Origin: Gemmatimonadota bacterium
Lineage (GTDB): Bacteria; Latescibacterota; UBA2968; GCA-2709665
Assembly (NCBI GenBank): GCA_028874335.1
Contig: JAPPJY010000054.1
Location: 1-55,265 of the forward strand
Length of the DNA: 55,265 nucleotides
Direction: 5' to 3'
Below the pieces are notes generated by a model. It did not search any database. It worked only from the letters and a program-made list of their open reading frames with translations, and was not told where the DNA came from. A program made the translations under genes and the position numbers. Below, one piece after another: positions 24,915 through 35,372 of this stretch; position 1 is the first letter of the stretch; every line of letters begins with the position of its first letter.

Positions 24915-26825
24915 TCAGGGTCCGCTTGCGTTGTTGGGGCGGACGGATTGGAGTTTGCGCCGGATGGATTCGTTGCCGGGGTTCAGTTCGGCCGCGCGCC
25001 GCCAGTGTTCGATGGCTTCGTCGATGTTGCCGAGAGCCCGGGCGGCATCGCCGACGTGGTCCAGAATGATCGACAGATTCTCAAGCTGGCCGGCTGTACG
25101 TAACGCCACTTCAATCTCGTTCAGCCTGCTTTCTTCGGCCTTCAATGCAAGCTTGAGAAACCGCATCGCCTCCCTGTATCGCTCTTGCTGGAAATACACC
25201 CATCCCATGCTGTCCAGGTACGCGCCGTTTTTCGGGTCGCCTTTCAACGCCCGTTTGATATAGTTCTCCGCTTCCCCCAGGCGAACGCCTTTTTCCGCGA
25301 ACATGTAACCCAGGTAGTTCAGCGCCTGGTGGTTGTCAGGCGCCCTGGCAAGAAGGCGCTGGAAAACGGCGACGGCGCTATCGAACCGGCCTGCTCGCTC
25401 GTAACCGTGACCCAGATCGTACAGCACGTCCTCCAGGAGTTCGGTTTCGCCTTCGAGGCGGTTCAGAAGGCTTTCGAGTTCCGGAATCGCGGCTTCCCAG
25501 TCTTTCTCCGCCAGATAGGTACGGCCAATCGCCAGTCGAAAGCGAAGCTCATCAGGCCGGGCGTCAGCGGCCTGGCGGTAGACGTTTCTCGCCTGCGCCG
25601 TGCGATTGCTCACCGCATACGCCCGCCCGAGATTGAACACGATACGGTCGTAGAGTTCGGAATCGGCCGGTGTCTCGCCGAGGAGTCCGTTGAGAATCCC
25701 GATGGCGGGGTCCCAATCCCGTTCGTTCAGATAGGAATGGGCAACGCCCAGGCTGTACATCGGATCGGATTTGAGGGATATCGCCCTGAAGAAGGATTTC
25801 CGGGCCTCCTCGGGGCGATCCATGGAAAGCAGCAACGACGCCTTCCGCCCCAGCAGGTCGTGTCGCTCGGGCAGTTCACGGATAAGACGGTCCAGAAGGG
25901 CTTCCGTGTGCCGAAAGCGCAGCGTGTCCAGTTCGGTCCCTTCGCCCGATTCAGGAATGCTGCGAGGGAGGTGGACGGAAAACCGGTCGATAAAGACCGT
26001 ATCCAGCGGCGTTTCGGAAATCAGGGCTTCCAGATGGCCTTCGCGATCGTAAATCGCGATCAGCTTCTTCCAGAGCGTGACCGTGGTCTTGTTCAATCGG
26101 TGTTGAAAGTGCGCCAGACCGGAACGGTATATCGTTGCCGCCTGCAGCGTGTCGCCCCCGGCGAGCGTCAGGTCGCCAAGGCGATTCCAGATCTGCACCT
26201 GTTTCGGATCGCGATGCAGGATACGGCGGTAGATGCCGGCCGCCCTGTCGGGCAGATTCAGCCGCTGATACCCGTCGGCGATCAACAGGTCGAAACGGAT
26301 GTTCGACGTCGGTACGGACGCGGCCCGGTCCAGTACCCGGAGGACCTCCTGACGCTGCCGTCCGGCCGTGTAGATCTGGAGCAGGTGGGCATAAGCCCTG
26401 AAATCTGAGGGATTCAGGCGTGTGATGGCCCTGAGTTGAGCCGTTGCCAGCAGCGTATCCGTCTGCCCTTTGACCAGGGTGTCGTACAGCAGCCATCGAT
26501 GGTCCGGCGATCGGGGTTCGAGCTGAACGGCCTTTCGTGCCGCTTCACCTGCTTCGGCCAGGCGGTTCAACGTGATCAGATTGCGAGCAAGTGAACTGTA
26601 CAGCGTGGCGGCCGTGGAATCGATGGCAATGGCCGCTCTCAGCGACTCAACGGCTTCTTCAATCTGGCCTGCAATCTTATACCTCTTGGCGTCGATGAAA
26701 TGACCCAGCGCCCGGGAGTCCGTCCCGCGAGGTTCGGGCAGGGGAGGATCGACCGCCTTTCCGGGCGCGGCGCAACCCGCAATGCCTGAGAGGCCGAGGA
26801 GAATGAGGACTGTGCGTGTGTTCAT
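24915..26825 (-). CDS. TPR-repeat lipoprotein
   Basis: Lipoprotein of 636 residues. Signal peptide MNTRTVLILLGLSGIAGC with lipobox; the rest is a solenoid of about fifteen TPR units (for example AEAGEAARKAVQLEPRSPD, AVAVFQRLLARAPDNHQAL, AENYIKRALKGDPKNGAYL, AIEHWRRAAELNPGNE). TPR arrays hold partner proteins; with the adjoining DUF4292 protein it probably forms an outer-membrane-associated complex. The stop is one base before the DUF4292 start, so the two are coupled. Upstream lies the dispersed 85-bp element. Confidence 0.88.
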   Translation of the reverse strand: MNTRTVLILLGLSGIAGCAAPGKAVDPPLPEPRGTDSRALGHFIDAKRYKIAGQIEEAVESLRAAIAIDSTAATLYSSLARNLITLNRLAEAGEAARKAVQLEPRSPDHRWLLYDTLVKGQTDTLLATAQLRAITRLNPSDFRAYAHLLQIYTAGRQRQEVLRVLDRAASVPTSNIRFDLLIADGYQRLNLPDRAAGIYRRILHRDPKQVQIWNRLGDLTLAGGDTLQAATIYRSGLAHFQHRLNKTTVTLWKKLIAIYDREGHLEALISETPLDTVFIDRFSVHLPRSIPESGEGTELDTLRFRHTEALLDRLIRELPERHDLLGRKASLLLSMDRPEEARKSFFRAISLKSDPMYSLGVAHSYLNERDWDPAIGILNGLLGETPADSELYDRIVFNLGRAYAVSNRTAQARNVYRQAADARPDELRFRLAIGRTYLAEKDWEAAIPELESLLNRLEGETELLEDVLYDLGHGYERAGRFDSAVAVFQRLLARAPDNHQALNYLGYMFAEKGVRLGEAENYIKRALKGDPKNGAYLDSMGWVYFQQERYREAMRFLKLALKAEESRLNEIEVALRTAGQLENLSIILDHVGDAARALGNIDEAIEHWRRAAELNPGNESIRRKLQSVRPNNASGP

Positions 26826-26836
26826 ATTCTAACCTT

Positions 26837-26920
26837 GATTCCTCATTTTTCGGGGACGTTAATTCGAATATGTGTCATTTAAAAAGGCGATTAGACTGCT
26901 GATTACCAGGATACACCAGG
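26837..26920 (-). repeat. Dispersed 85-bp intergenic element, copy C
   Basis: Inverted copy of the element at 3189-3273 and the closest to it: CTGGTGTATCCTGGTAATCA and CAGTCTAATCG are identical, as is ATTCGAATTAACGTCCCCGA. The ends differ. It lies directly upstream of the TPR lipoprotein gene. Confidence 0.78.
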
Positions 26921-27105
26921 ACACTGTACGTGAACGGAAAAAATGTCCTTCATGACGACCATTTCGGCCTGATTCGAAGGGTTTCGTCGCGGTGCCGCGT
27001 TACGGCTTTTGCGGACTTGAGGCTAAGCGTCGAATCCGGAAAGATGGTTGTCCGACAGGAAGAGCGACCGCATGGAAGGGGATTCAGACCGTTTCACGAT
27101 CCGGA

Positions 27106-28518
27106 TCAGAAAAGGTTGCCCGCCCGTTTTTCGAGGAGCAGTTTGCCGGCCTCGTGTTCGATTGGAATCGGATAGTCTTGCGTAAAGCAGGCCGTGCAAT
27201 ACTGGAGTGAGGAGTTGGGGGCCACGCCGAGCATGCCCTCGAGCGAGAGATAGCCGAGGCTGTCCACGCCGAGATGTTCGCGGATCTGCTCGACGGTCTT
27301 GGCGCTGGCGATCAGTTCCTTTTCGGTCTGAAAGTCAATTCCGTAAAAGCACGGACCCACAATGGGAGGGCAGCTCACACGCACGTGAACCTGGCGGGCG
27401 CCCGCTTCGCGCAACATTCGGACCAGGTGTCTGAGAGTGGTGCCGCGGACAATCGAATCTTCCACGACAACCACCCGTTTTCCGTTCAGAACGCCCCGGA
27501 CCGGGTTGAATTTGAGGCGGACCTTGGACGATCGGCTGTCCTGCCCGGGAGTGATGAACGTGCGTCCGACGTAGTGGTTGCGTATCAGGCCGATTTCGTG
27601 TTTGATGCCCGACTGGTTGGCGTAACCCAGCGCCGCGGTATTGCTGGAGTCCGGCACGGATATCACGATGTCCGCGACGGCGGGCTGTTCTATGGCGAGT
27701 TGTCTGCCCAGCCGCCGCCGGGTCTTGTCCACGTTGTCGCCGAAGATGATGCTGTCGGGCCGGGAAAAATAGATGTATTCGAAAATGCAGAACGCGTGGC
27801 GATCGGCTTCCGCGGTCGTAAAGGCGCGCAGGCCGTGCGAATCTATCATAATGAGTTCGCCGGGTTCGATGTCCCGAATATAGCGTGCCGAGATGATGTC
27901 GAGCGCGCATGATTCGGAGGCGACGATCCAGGCGTCGCCCAGCTGACCCAGGCACAACGGACGGAATCCGAAGGGATCGCGCGCCGCGAACAACCGGTTT
28001 TCGGTGGCCAGGACCAGCGAATACGCGCCCTCGATTTGCTGCAAAGCGTCCAGAATCCGGTCGGCCATCTTCTCTTCTCTGGATCTGGCGACGAGGTGCA
28101 GGATCAGTTCGCTGTCGGTTGTCGTCTGGAAGATGGCGCCGTCATCCTGCATCCCGTTGCGGAGTTCGGCCGTATTGGTGAGATTGCCGTTGTGCGCAAC
28201 GGCGACAAACGCGTCCCGGCATTCCGCCAGAAAGGGCTGGGCGTTGGTGAGGGTGTCAGATCCGGTGGTGGAGTACCGATTGTGTCCGATGGCCAGATGG
28301 CCCGGAAGCCGGTCCAGAACGGACCCGTCGGCGAACACGTCCGCAACCTGCCCCATTTCGGTATGGCGAAACAGGTATTCTCCGTTACCGGAAACGATGC
28401 CGCTGCTCTCCTCACCCCGGTGCTGCAGGGCGTGCAGGCCCAGCGTGGTCAGTTTCGCCGCGTCGCCGTCCCCGTAGATGCCGAAGATGCCGCAAAAATG
28501 TTTTACACTCTCATCCAT
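27106..28518 (-). CDS. purF: Amidophosphoribosyltransferase
   Basis: First committed enzyme of purine synthesis: glutamine plus PRPP to phosphoribosylamine. It has 470 residues. The N-terminal glutaminase nucleophile is Cys9 (HFCGIFGIYG), which needs removal of an eight-residue propeptide. The PRPP-binding loop is VVVVEDSIVRGTTLRHLV. Cysteines typical of the [4Fe-4S] PurF type are present (VSCPPIVGPC and LQYCTAC), so it is probably the oxygen-sensitive Bacillus-like form. ATG 28518 has GGAGGAGGG upstream. It follows rnr by 15 bp, so the two are co-transcribed. No other pur gene is in the window. Confidence 0.96.
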   Translation of the reverse strand: MDESVKHFCGIFGIYGDGDAAKLTTLGLHALQHRGEESSGIVSGNGEYLFRHTEMGQVADVFADGSVLDRLPGHLAIGHNRYSTTGSDTLTNAQPFLAECRDAFVAVAHNGNLTNTAELRNGMQDDGAIFQTTTDSELILHLVARSREEKMADRILDALQQIEGAYSLVLATENRLFAARDPFGFRPLCLGQLGDAWIVASESCALDIISARYIRDIEPGELIMIDSHGLRAFTTAEADRHAFCIFEYIYFSRPDSIIFGDNVDKTRRRLGRQLAIEQPAVADIVISVPDSSNTAALGYANQSGIKHEIGLIRNHYVGRTFITPGQDSRSSKVRLKFNPVRGVLNGKRVVVVEDSIVRGTTLRHLVRMLREAGARQVHVRVSCPPIVGPCFYGIDFQTEKELIASAKTVEQIREHLGVDSLGYLSLEGMLGVAPNSSLQYCTACFTQDYPIPIEHEAGKLLLEKRAGNLF

Positions 28519-28533
28519 CGGCCCTCCTCCTGG

Positions 28534-30699
28534 TCAGTGCCTGCGTCGCCTGCGTCTGGCGGAGTTGCGTCTGCGGTTACGCCCCCGTTCGGGCTTTGAA
28601 CCGCCTTCCTTCAACAAAAAATCCAGCCGGCGGAATCTCCTGTCCGCCCGTACAAGCTGTACGACCACCGGGTCGCCCAGCCGGAACCGTCTGCCGGTAC
28701 GTTGTCCAATCAGGGCGCCTTCGATTTCGTGAAACACGTAGTAGTCGTCTCCAATCGTACTGACCCTGACCAGCCCGTCAATCAGGTAGTCGTCGAGCTC
28801 CGCGAAGAATCCGATGGACCGGACGCCAACGATGACCGCGTTGAACGCGTCGCCGACGCGATCTTCCAGAAAGCGGATCTGTTTGACTTTGACGGACGCC
28901 CTTTCCGCCTCCTGAGCCACGCCTTCCCTGCCGGTTGCGATGTCGCCCAGCGCCGGAAGTCGTTCCCGAAGCCGGTTCTTTCGTTCTTCGGTCAGCCCGG
29001 CGGCCTCTTTCAGGAGCCGATGGACCAGCAGGTCGGGGTATCGTCGAATGGGGGAGGTGAAGTGGGTGTAGGTGTCGCAGGCGAGGCCGAAATGGCCGAT
29101 GTTGTCCGGTGAATAGACGGCTTTCTTCATGGACTGCAACAACCTGGCGTTCAGCACCTGCCCGAAACGCTTTCCTTCGACCGCGGCCAGGAATTTCTGA
29201 ATATCGGCAGCGGCGATCCGTTCCCGCCGCGGAAAGCCCATCCCGAAGGCGGCGGCCGTGTCTGCGAATTCCGCAAGCCTTTGCGCGTCCGGTTTTTCGT
29301 GAATGCGGTAGAGGCCCGGCAGATTCCGGTCTCGCAGATGGCGTGCAACGGTTTCGTTGGCCAGCAGCATGAACTCCTCGATAATCCGGTGGCTGTCAAG
29401 GCGTTCGCTCCTGCGGATTTCGGTGACGCGGCCCGTGTCATCCACGACGATACGCGGTTCGGCTATATTGAAATCGATCGCGCCCCGCTTCATTCGACGG
29501 CCGGTGATGTGTCTTCGCAGCGTGTCCATCTTCCGCAGGACGCCGACGTGTGGCGCAGGATCGGACGACCGGCTTCCATTGAGAAACTGCTGGGCCTGCC
29601 GGTATGAAAGCCTTGCCCTGCTTCTGACCACGGACGTCGTGATCCGGGATTCCAGCGGCCGGCCGTTCGCATCCAGGTCGATCAGTACGCTGACGGCAAG
29701 CCGGTCCTTATCGGGAAGCAGGGAGCACAGGTGTCCGGAGAGGCGCTCCGGCAGCATGGGAATCGCCCGGTCCGCGAGGTAGACGCTGGTCCCTCGCGCC
29801 AGGGCCTCGTGGTCCAGCGGGCCGCCTTCGTTGACGTAGTAGCCAACGTCGGCAATGTGTACGCCAAGCCGGAATCCGCCGTCCGGCCTATCTTCCAGAG
29901 AGACCGCGTCGTCGTGGTCCCGGGCGTCTTCAGGGTCGATGGTAACGCAGTGGAGATGGCGCAGGTCCAGCCGGTTAAGGGTTTCTGCCTGGGGAATCCG
30001 GTCCGGAAACGCCTCCGCTGCCGCGAGTACATGCGGGGGAAACTCGACGGGCAGGTCGTACTCTTTGACGATGGAAAGGGTGTCGATTCCCGGGTCGCCG
30101 GGTTGCCCCAGAACTTCCACGACCTCGCCTTCGGGATTGGCATTTCCGGGAAGCCACGGCCGGAGCCGGACAACGACCAGCTGGCCGTCGCGCGCGCCTC
30201 CGGCATCTTCGGAGGAGACGTGGAGGTCCCGCGGAAATCGGGGATCGTCCGGTTCAACGAATCCGAAACGGGTTCCCGCGCGATAGATCCCCACGATGGA
30301 TCTGGCGCCGCGTTCGAGTACACGGCTTATCTCGCCCTCGGGTTTGCCGCCGCGCCTGCGGGATATCCGGACCACGACACGGTCGCCGTGCAACGCGCCC
30401 CGCAATCCCCCGGGACCGACAAAGATGTCCGGGTTCCCATCGTCCCGGCAGACGAAGCCGAACCCGTCGGGGTTGACGCTGAGAAGACCCGCTGCGAGAT
30501 TGAGCCTTTCCGGTGGGCCAAACCGGTTGTTTCGCAGCCGGACGATGGCGCCTTCCCGTTCGAGCTGGACGAGCAGGCGTCGAAATCGCCGATAGTCGTT
30601 TTCGGGCACCCGCAATGCCCGGCTCAGTTCGCGAGGTCTGAGCGGGCGCCCGGATTCACTTCGGATAAAATCCAGAACCCGGTCGCGGGTTATGGACAT
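28534..30699 (-). CDS. rnr: Ribonuclease R
   Basis: Processive 3'-5' exoribonuclease, 721 residues. Order: N-terminal winged helix (MSITRDRVLDFIRSESGRPLRPRELSRAL), cold-shock OB domains, the RNB catalytic domain with acidic active site VTIDPEDARDHDDAVSLE, and a C-terminal S1 domain (GDAFNAVIVGVRSIGFFAEL) ending in an Arg-rich tail (RGRNRRRNSARRRRRRH). It degrades structured RNA and acts in rRNA and tmRNA quality control. ATG 30699 gives the family N-terminus; the frame is open to 30786 without similarity. Ribosome binding site is weak (GGGATGGA). Confidence 0.94.
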   Translation of the reverse strand: MSITRDRVLDFIRSESGRPLRPRELSRALRVPENDYRRFRRLLVQLEREGAIVRLRNNRFGPPERLNLAAGLLSVNPDGFGFVCRDDGNPDIFVGPGGLRGALHGDRVVVRISRRRGGKPEGEISRVLERGARSIVGIYRAGTRFGFVEPDDPRFPRDLHVSSEDAGGARDGQLVVVRLRPWLPGNANPEGEVVEVLGQPGDPGIDTLSIVKEYDLPVEFPPHVLAAAEAFPDRIPQAETLNRLDLRHLHCVTIDPEDARDHDDAVSLEDRPDGGFRLGVHIADVGYYVNEGGPLDHEALARGTSVYLADRAIPMLPERLSGHLCSLLPDKDRLAVSVLIDLDANGRPLESRITTSVVRSRARLSYRQAQQFLNGSRSSDPAPHVGVLRKMDTLRRHITGRRMKRGAIDFNIAEPRIVVDDTGRVTEIRRSERLDSHRIIEEFMLLANETVARHLRDRNLPGLYRIHEKPDAQRLAEFADTAAAFGMGFPRRERIAAADIQKFLAAVEGKRFGQVLNARLLQSMKKAVYSPDNIGHFGLACDTYTHFTSPIRRYPDLLVHRLLKEAAGLTEERKNRLRERLPALGDIATGREGVAQEAERASVKVKQIRFLEDRVGDAFNAVIVGVRSIGFFAELDDYLIDGLVRVSTIGDDYYVFHEIEGALIGQRTGRRFRLGDPVVVQLVRADRRFRRLDFLLKEGGSKPERGRNRRRNSARRRRRRH

Positions 30700-30973
30700 G
30701 GCGTCAATCCATCCCGATCGCGGTAAATTTCCAAACCCTCCTGAAAGGCAGGCGCCGCCGCTATTTCCTTGATGCAACGGCGTCAATTCCTTATTTTTGA
30801 GCGACCGTCCGAGTTCGCGTTAAATATATAAGTAAGCAGGCAGAAAATCAAAAACAAAAGGTCGAAAAGTCGGAAATTTCCACATCACGAGAAGGAGGTC
30901 ACAAGGCAGACTACCCGGATTCATCGTGTTTCGTACGCTGTACCCGATAATTATCGCCAAAAGGAGCACCGTC

Positions 30974-31435
30974 ATGAGACGTCTGATTCCCCTTGTTCTT
31001 CTTCCATTAATTCTGTTGGCATTCCACGGTACCGTGTTTGCGCACTGCGAAATCCCCTGCGGGATCTATGGCGACGGGGCCCGGTTCGCGGCTATAGAGG
31101 AAAACCTGAAGACCATTGAGAAATCCATGAACCAGATTGTCCTGCTTTCGGCCGAAGCGGGCAAGAACGCGAACCAGCTTGCGCGGTGGGTCAATAACAA
31201 GGAAATGCACGCGGATCAGATTCGCGAGATTGTGGCGCAGTACTTCCTCGCACAGCGCATCAAGGCCCCTGCGAACGACGATCCGGCCGCCGGCAAGGCT
31301 TATTCCGACAAGCTGGCGCTGCTTCATCAGATGATCGTTTCGGCGATGAAATGCAAGCAGACCACCGACACGGCCCATGTGAAGAAGTCGCGAGAACTGT
31401 TGCGGGCGTTCAAGACGCTGTACATGAAAAAATGA
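30974..31435 (+). CDS. sodN: Nickel superoxide dismutase with Sec signal peptide
   Basis: Converts superoxide to oxygen and hydrogen peroxide. The Ni-hook motif HCxxPCGxY is intact: His24-Cys25-Glu-Ile-Pro-Cys29-Gly-Ile-Tyr32. The preprotein (153 residues) begins MRRLIPLVLLPLILLAFHGTVFA, a typical signal peptide whose predicted cleavage after Ala23 would expose His as residue 1, the required N-terminal ligand. In Streptomyces a short propeptide is removed by SodX instead; no sodX gene is seen here. AAGGAG precedes ATG 30974. The mature protein (130 residues, four-helix bundle) has one further Cys (KCKQTT). An intrinsic terminator follows. Likely periplasmic. Confidence 0.92.
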   Translation: MRRLIPLVLLPLILLAFHGTVFAHCEIPCGIYGDGARFAAIEENLKTIEKSMNQIVLLSAEAGKNANQLARWVNNKEMHADQIREIVAQYFLAQRIKAPANDDPAAGKAYSDKLALLHQMIVSAMKCKQTTDTAHVKKSRELLRAFKTLYMKK

Positions 31436-31480
31436 AGAACCACGGGCCTGTTTCTTCCCGATTCCGCAGAAAAACATCAA

Positions 31481-31513
31481 ACCGGGCCTTCCAAGGAATG
31501 CCCGGTGTTTTTT
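31481..31513 (+). terminator. Intrinsic terminator of sodN
   Basis: ACCGGGC (31481-31487) pairs with GCCCGGT (31500-31506), inner CCTT/AAGG pairs shorten the loop, and a T run follows. Confidence 0.85.
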
Positions 31514-31561
31514 CGTGTACCGGCCAGATTTTCCTTGCCAAGACTGCGCCGGTGTGATATA

Positions 31562-31599
31562 TTGACTGCTCGCTGGCACTCAGTATGCCAGAGTGCTAA
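31562..31599 (+). promoter_or_regulatory. groESL promoter with CIRCE operator
   Basis: TTGACT (31562-31567), a 16-bp spacer and TATGCC (31584-31589) form a sigma-70-type promoter. Overlapping it is a CIRCE element, CTGGCACTC (31573-31581), nine bases, GAGTGCTAA (31591-31599); the right half is perfect and the left differs from TTAGCACTC at two positions. HrcA repressor binding would block the promoter and heat would relieve it. No hrcA gene is in the window. Confidence 0.85.
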
Positions 31600-31674
31600 C
31601 AACGGGCTGTTAACCATTTAAAATCAATAAATTCAACGCCGGTCCCGTCTCAATTATTCAAGGAGGTTAGAGAC

Positions 31675-31971
31675 ATGGCAGTCAAGGTGAAGCCGCTGGG
31701 AGATCGTGTGCTGGTCAGGCCCCAGGAAGAAGAGGAACAGGTGAAGGGTGGCATCATTATTCCTGACACAGCAAAAGAAAAGCCTCAGCGCGGCGATGTC
31801 GTGGCCGTCGGAGATGGCAAACTGGACGATTCCGGCAAAAGGATTGCGCTGTCCGTGTCATCCGGCGACGTGGTACTCTACGGCAAATATTCCGGAACCG
31901 AGGTCAGGTTGGACGACGAGGATCATCTCATTATGTCCGAGAGCGATATCCTGGCGATTATTGAAGACTGA
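31675..31971 (+). CDS. groES: Co-chaperonin GroES
   Basis: Ten-kDa cap of the GroEL chaperonin, 98 residues, forming a heptameric lid over the folding cavity. It begins [21 protein letters not shown]; the mobile loop [23 protein letters not shown] and roof strand follow. CAAGGAGG lies ahead of ATG 31675. It is the first gene of the CIRCE-controlled operon, 35 bp before groEL. Confidence 0.98.
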   Translation: MAVKVKPLGDRVLVRPQEEEEQVKGGIIIPDTAKEKPQRGDVVAVGDGKLDDSGKRIALSVSSGDVVLYGKYSGTEVRLDDEDHLIMSESDILAIIED

Positions 31972-31985
31972 GGCGATTCATATAA

Positions 31986-33629
<1,644 letters not shown>

Positions 33630-33670
33630 AGAAGCGATGCCTCCGTCAGCTGTACAGGAGGCAGAAGCAA

Positions 33671-33711
33671 TAAAGAAACGCGCCTTTTTTCAAAGGCGCG
33701 TTTCTTTTGTT
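33671..33711 (+). terminator. Intrinsic terminator of groESL
   Basis: A near-perfect palindrome: AAAGAAACGCGCCTTT from 33672 pairs with AAAGGCGCGTTTCTTT ending at 33708, with a very short loop and T-rich flank. It could work on both strands, although the opposing gene ends later at 33867. Confidence 0.9.
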
Positions 33712-33802
33712 TTGGATCATCCAGGTGTGTTAACCTTGATTTTCAATCATTCTGGGACCCTGATGTCGAATTGAACGACCTCGATACTCCGCTTTCGCAT
33801 TG

Positions 33803-33840
33803 ATACCTTTTGTGCCTTTTGTGCTTTTTGTGGTAAATGA
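33803..33840 (+). repeat. Dispersed CTTTTGTG-rich repeat, copy 2
   Basis: Three consecutive TTTTGTGC-type words ending TTTTTGTGGTAAATG, matching the run at 548-582 in order and orientation. It lies between the groESL terminator and the E1-fusion gene. Confidence 0.5.
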
Positions 33841-33866
33841 ATCGGCTGTCTTTTTCCGAATCCAGG

Positions 33867-35045
33867 TCAATCGTCCGCGGCTTCATGCTGCGTCACGCCG
33901 CTGCAGAAGGCGACGTAGTCGATGAGTTCGGTGATTTCGGGATTGTCGCCACACACCGGGCAACCCGGGTCGCGTCGGATCTTGAACGTCCGGAAACTCA
34001 TGGCCAGCGCATCGTACATGAGCAGCCTGCCGATCAGCGGTTCGCCCTGGCCGAGAATCAGTTTGACCACTTCGGTCGCCTGGATCAACCCCACGGTGCC
34101 CGGAAGCACGCCCAGGACCCCCGCGTCGGCGCAGGACGGCGCCAGTTCCGCGGGCGGGGGTTCGGGATAGAGACACCGGTAGCACGGACCCTCCAGGTCG
34201 CAGGGATAGATGGTGACCTGCCCTTCGAACCGGAAGATGCTTCCGTCTACGATGGGCTTGCGCGCGAAGACGCACGCGTCATTCACCATATAGCGCGTGG
34301 GAAAGTTGTCGCATCCGTTCACCACGATGTCGTAGTCCGCGATGATGTCCATCACGTTGTCGGAACTCAGGTACTCGACGTACGGTACCACTTTGCATCC
34401 CGGATTCAGGTCCTGCAAGGTTTCCCTCGCGGAGATGGCCTTCGGCCTGCCCAGGTCGGATGTGCCGTGCAGGATCTGGCGCTGAAGATTCGTGACGTCC
34501 ACGACGTCCGCGTCTACGATTCCCATCGTGCCGACGCCGGCCGCTGCAAGATAGTAGGCCGCGGGGCAACCGAGTCCGCCGGCGCCGACCATCAGCACCT
34601 TTGCATCAAGCAGCTTTCCCTGGCCCCTTTCACCCACTTCGGGGACCAGGAGATGCCTGGAGTACCGGTGAACTTCGGCCTTGCTGAGCGCCCTGTCCCG
34701 CTGAACCGGGTAACCCGCCTCCACCCAGGCGTCGAAACCGCCCTCGATGTAGTCGACGTTTTCATATCCCATATTCTGCAGGTCTCTCGCGGCCAGCGGC
34801 CCCTGGTTTTCGTCGCCGTACACGATGATGGCGGTTGAGCGGTCGTTCGACAGGGTCTCGATGCGCAGTTCGAGGAACCCCCGGGAAAGGTTCTCCGCGC
34901 CTTCGATATAACCCCCGGCGTAGTCCTCCCGTTCCCGGACGTCCAGCAGCAGGACGTCGTCCATCCGCTCCCTGGCCTCTTCCGGCGAGATGCCCCGGAC
35001 CTTGCTCCTTACGCTAACCATCAGCGTTTCAAATGCCGTGCCCAT
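33867..35045 (-). CDS. Rhodanese-like/ThiF-MoeB E1 fusion (sulfur carrier adenylyltransferase)
   Basis: Protein of 392 residues. The N-terminal rhodanese-like domain (about 15-115) has LLLDVRERED and GGFDAW, but the active-site loop reads VYGDENQGP, with Gly77 where the catalytic Cys belongs, so this domain should be unable to carry sulfur. The C-terminal E1-like domain (125-392) is intact: ATP loop GAGGLG at 154-159, VDLTNLQRQ-like VDVTNLQRQ, Zn cysteines 288/291 and 362/365, and Cys305 in SCADAGVLG, the position used for acyl-disulfide formation. It would adenylate the C-terminus of a ThiS/MoaD/CysO carrier, plausibly the one at 48194-48478. Order is rhodanese first, the reverse of MOCS3/MoeZ. 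The neighbours Mrp and cysteine desulfurase fit sulfur metabolism. Confidence 0.88.
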   Translation of the reverse strand: MGTAFETLMVSVRSKVRGISPEEARERMDDVLLLDVREREDYAGGYIEGAENLSRGFLELRIETLSNDRSTAIIVYGDENQGPLAARDLQNMGYENVDYIEGGFDAWVEAGYPVQRDRALSKAEVHRYSRHLLVPEVGERGQGKLLDAKVLMVGAGGLGCPAAYYLAAAGVGTMGIVDADVVDVTNLQRQILHGTSDLGRPKAISARETLQDLNPGCKVVPYVEYLSSDNVMDIIADYDIVVNGCDNFPTRYMVNDACVFARKPIVDGSIFRFEGQVTIYPCDLEGPCYRCLYPEPPPAELAPSCADAGVLGVLPGTVGLIQATEVVKLILGQGEPLIGRLLMYDALAMSFRTFKIRRDPGCPVCGDNPEITELIDYVAFCSGVTQHEAADD

Positions 35046-35127
35046 AATATTCCCCCCGGTGCAGAGTGGTTGGAATCATGTCCTGGTAATGTATCCAATT
35101 CAGACTGGAAACGCAAAAGTTAATGCG

Positions 35128-35236
35128 CAAAATAGAAGGAAAAAGGAAAAAGGAAAAAGGAAGAAGAGCGGGAAGACGGTAGAGGGTAGACGGTAGACCA
35201 AAAGCGGTGAGACGGTCGCCGGTAGAGGGTAGAGAT
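35128..35236. repeat. Purine-rich degenerate tandem repeat
   Basis: Runs of GGAAAAA words (about 35140-35165) change into GGTAGAGGGTAGA and GACGGTAGA words up to about 35236. A similar AAGGAAAAAGGATGAAGG tract is at 37435-37480. The strand asymmetry (almost all purine on plus) is striking; no coding sense. The region 35046-35372 otherwise holds no gene. Confidence 0.7.
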
Positions 35237-35372
35237 ATCCTGCCTTGTGAGGCTTCTTTTCGTGCCGGAGGCAAGGAGGGATAAATTAGCCGGCGAGGAC
35301 ATCTTCTACCGTCTTACGTCTCCCGTCTACCCGGTTTTCTCCCCCTCTCCCGACTTGCGTCTTCCCGGTTCT

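Noticed and set aside
26921..27105. Small plus-strand ORF near 26930-27175
   Set aside because: It overlaps the conserved C-terminal end of purF on the other strand and has no ribosome binding site.
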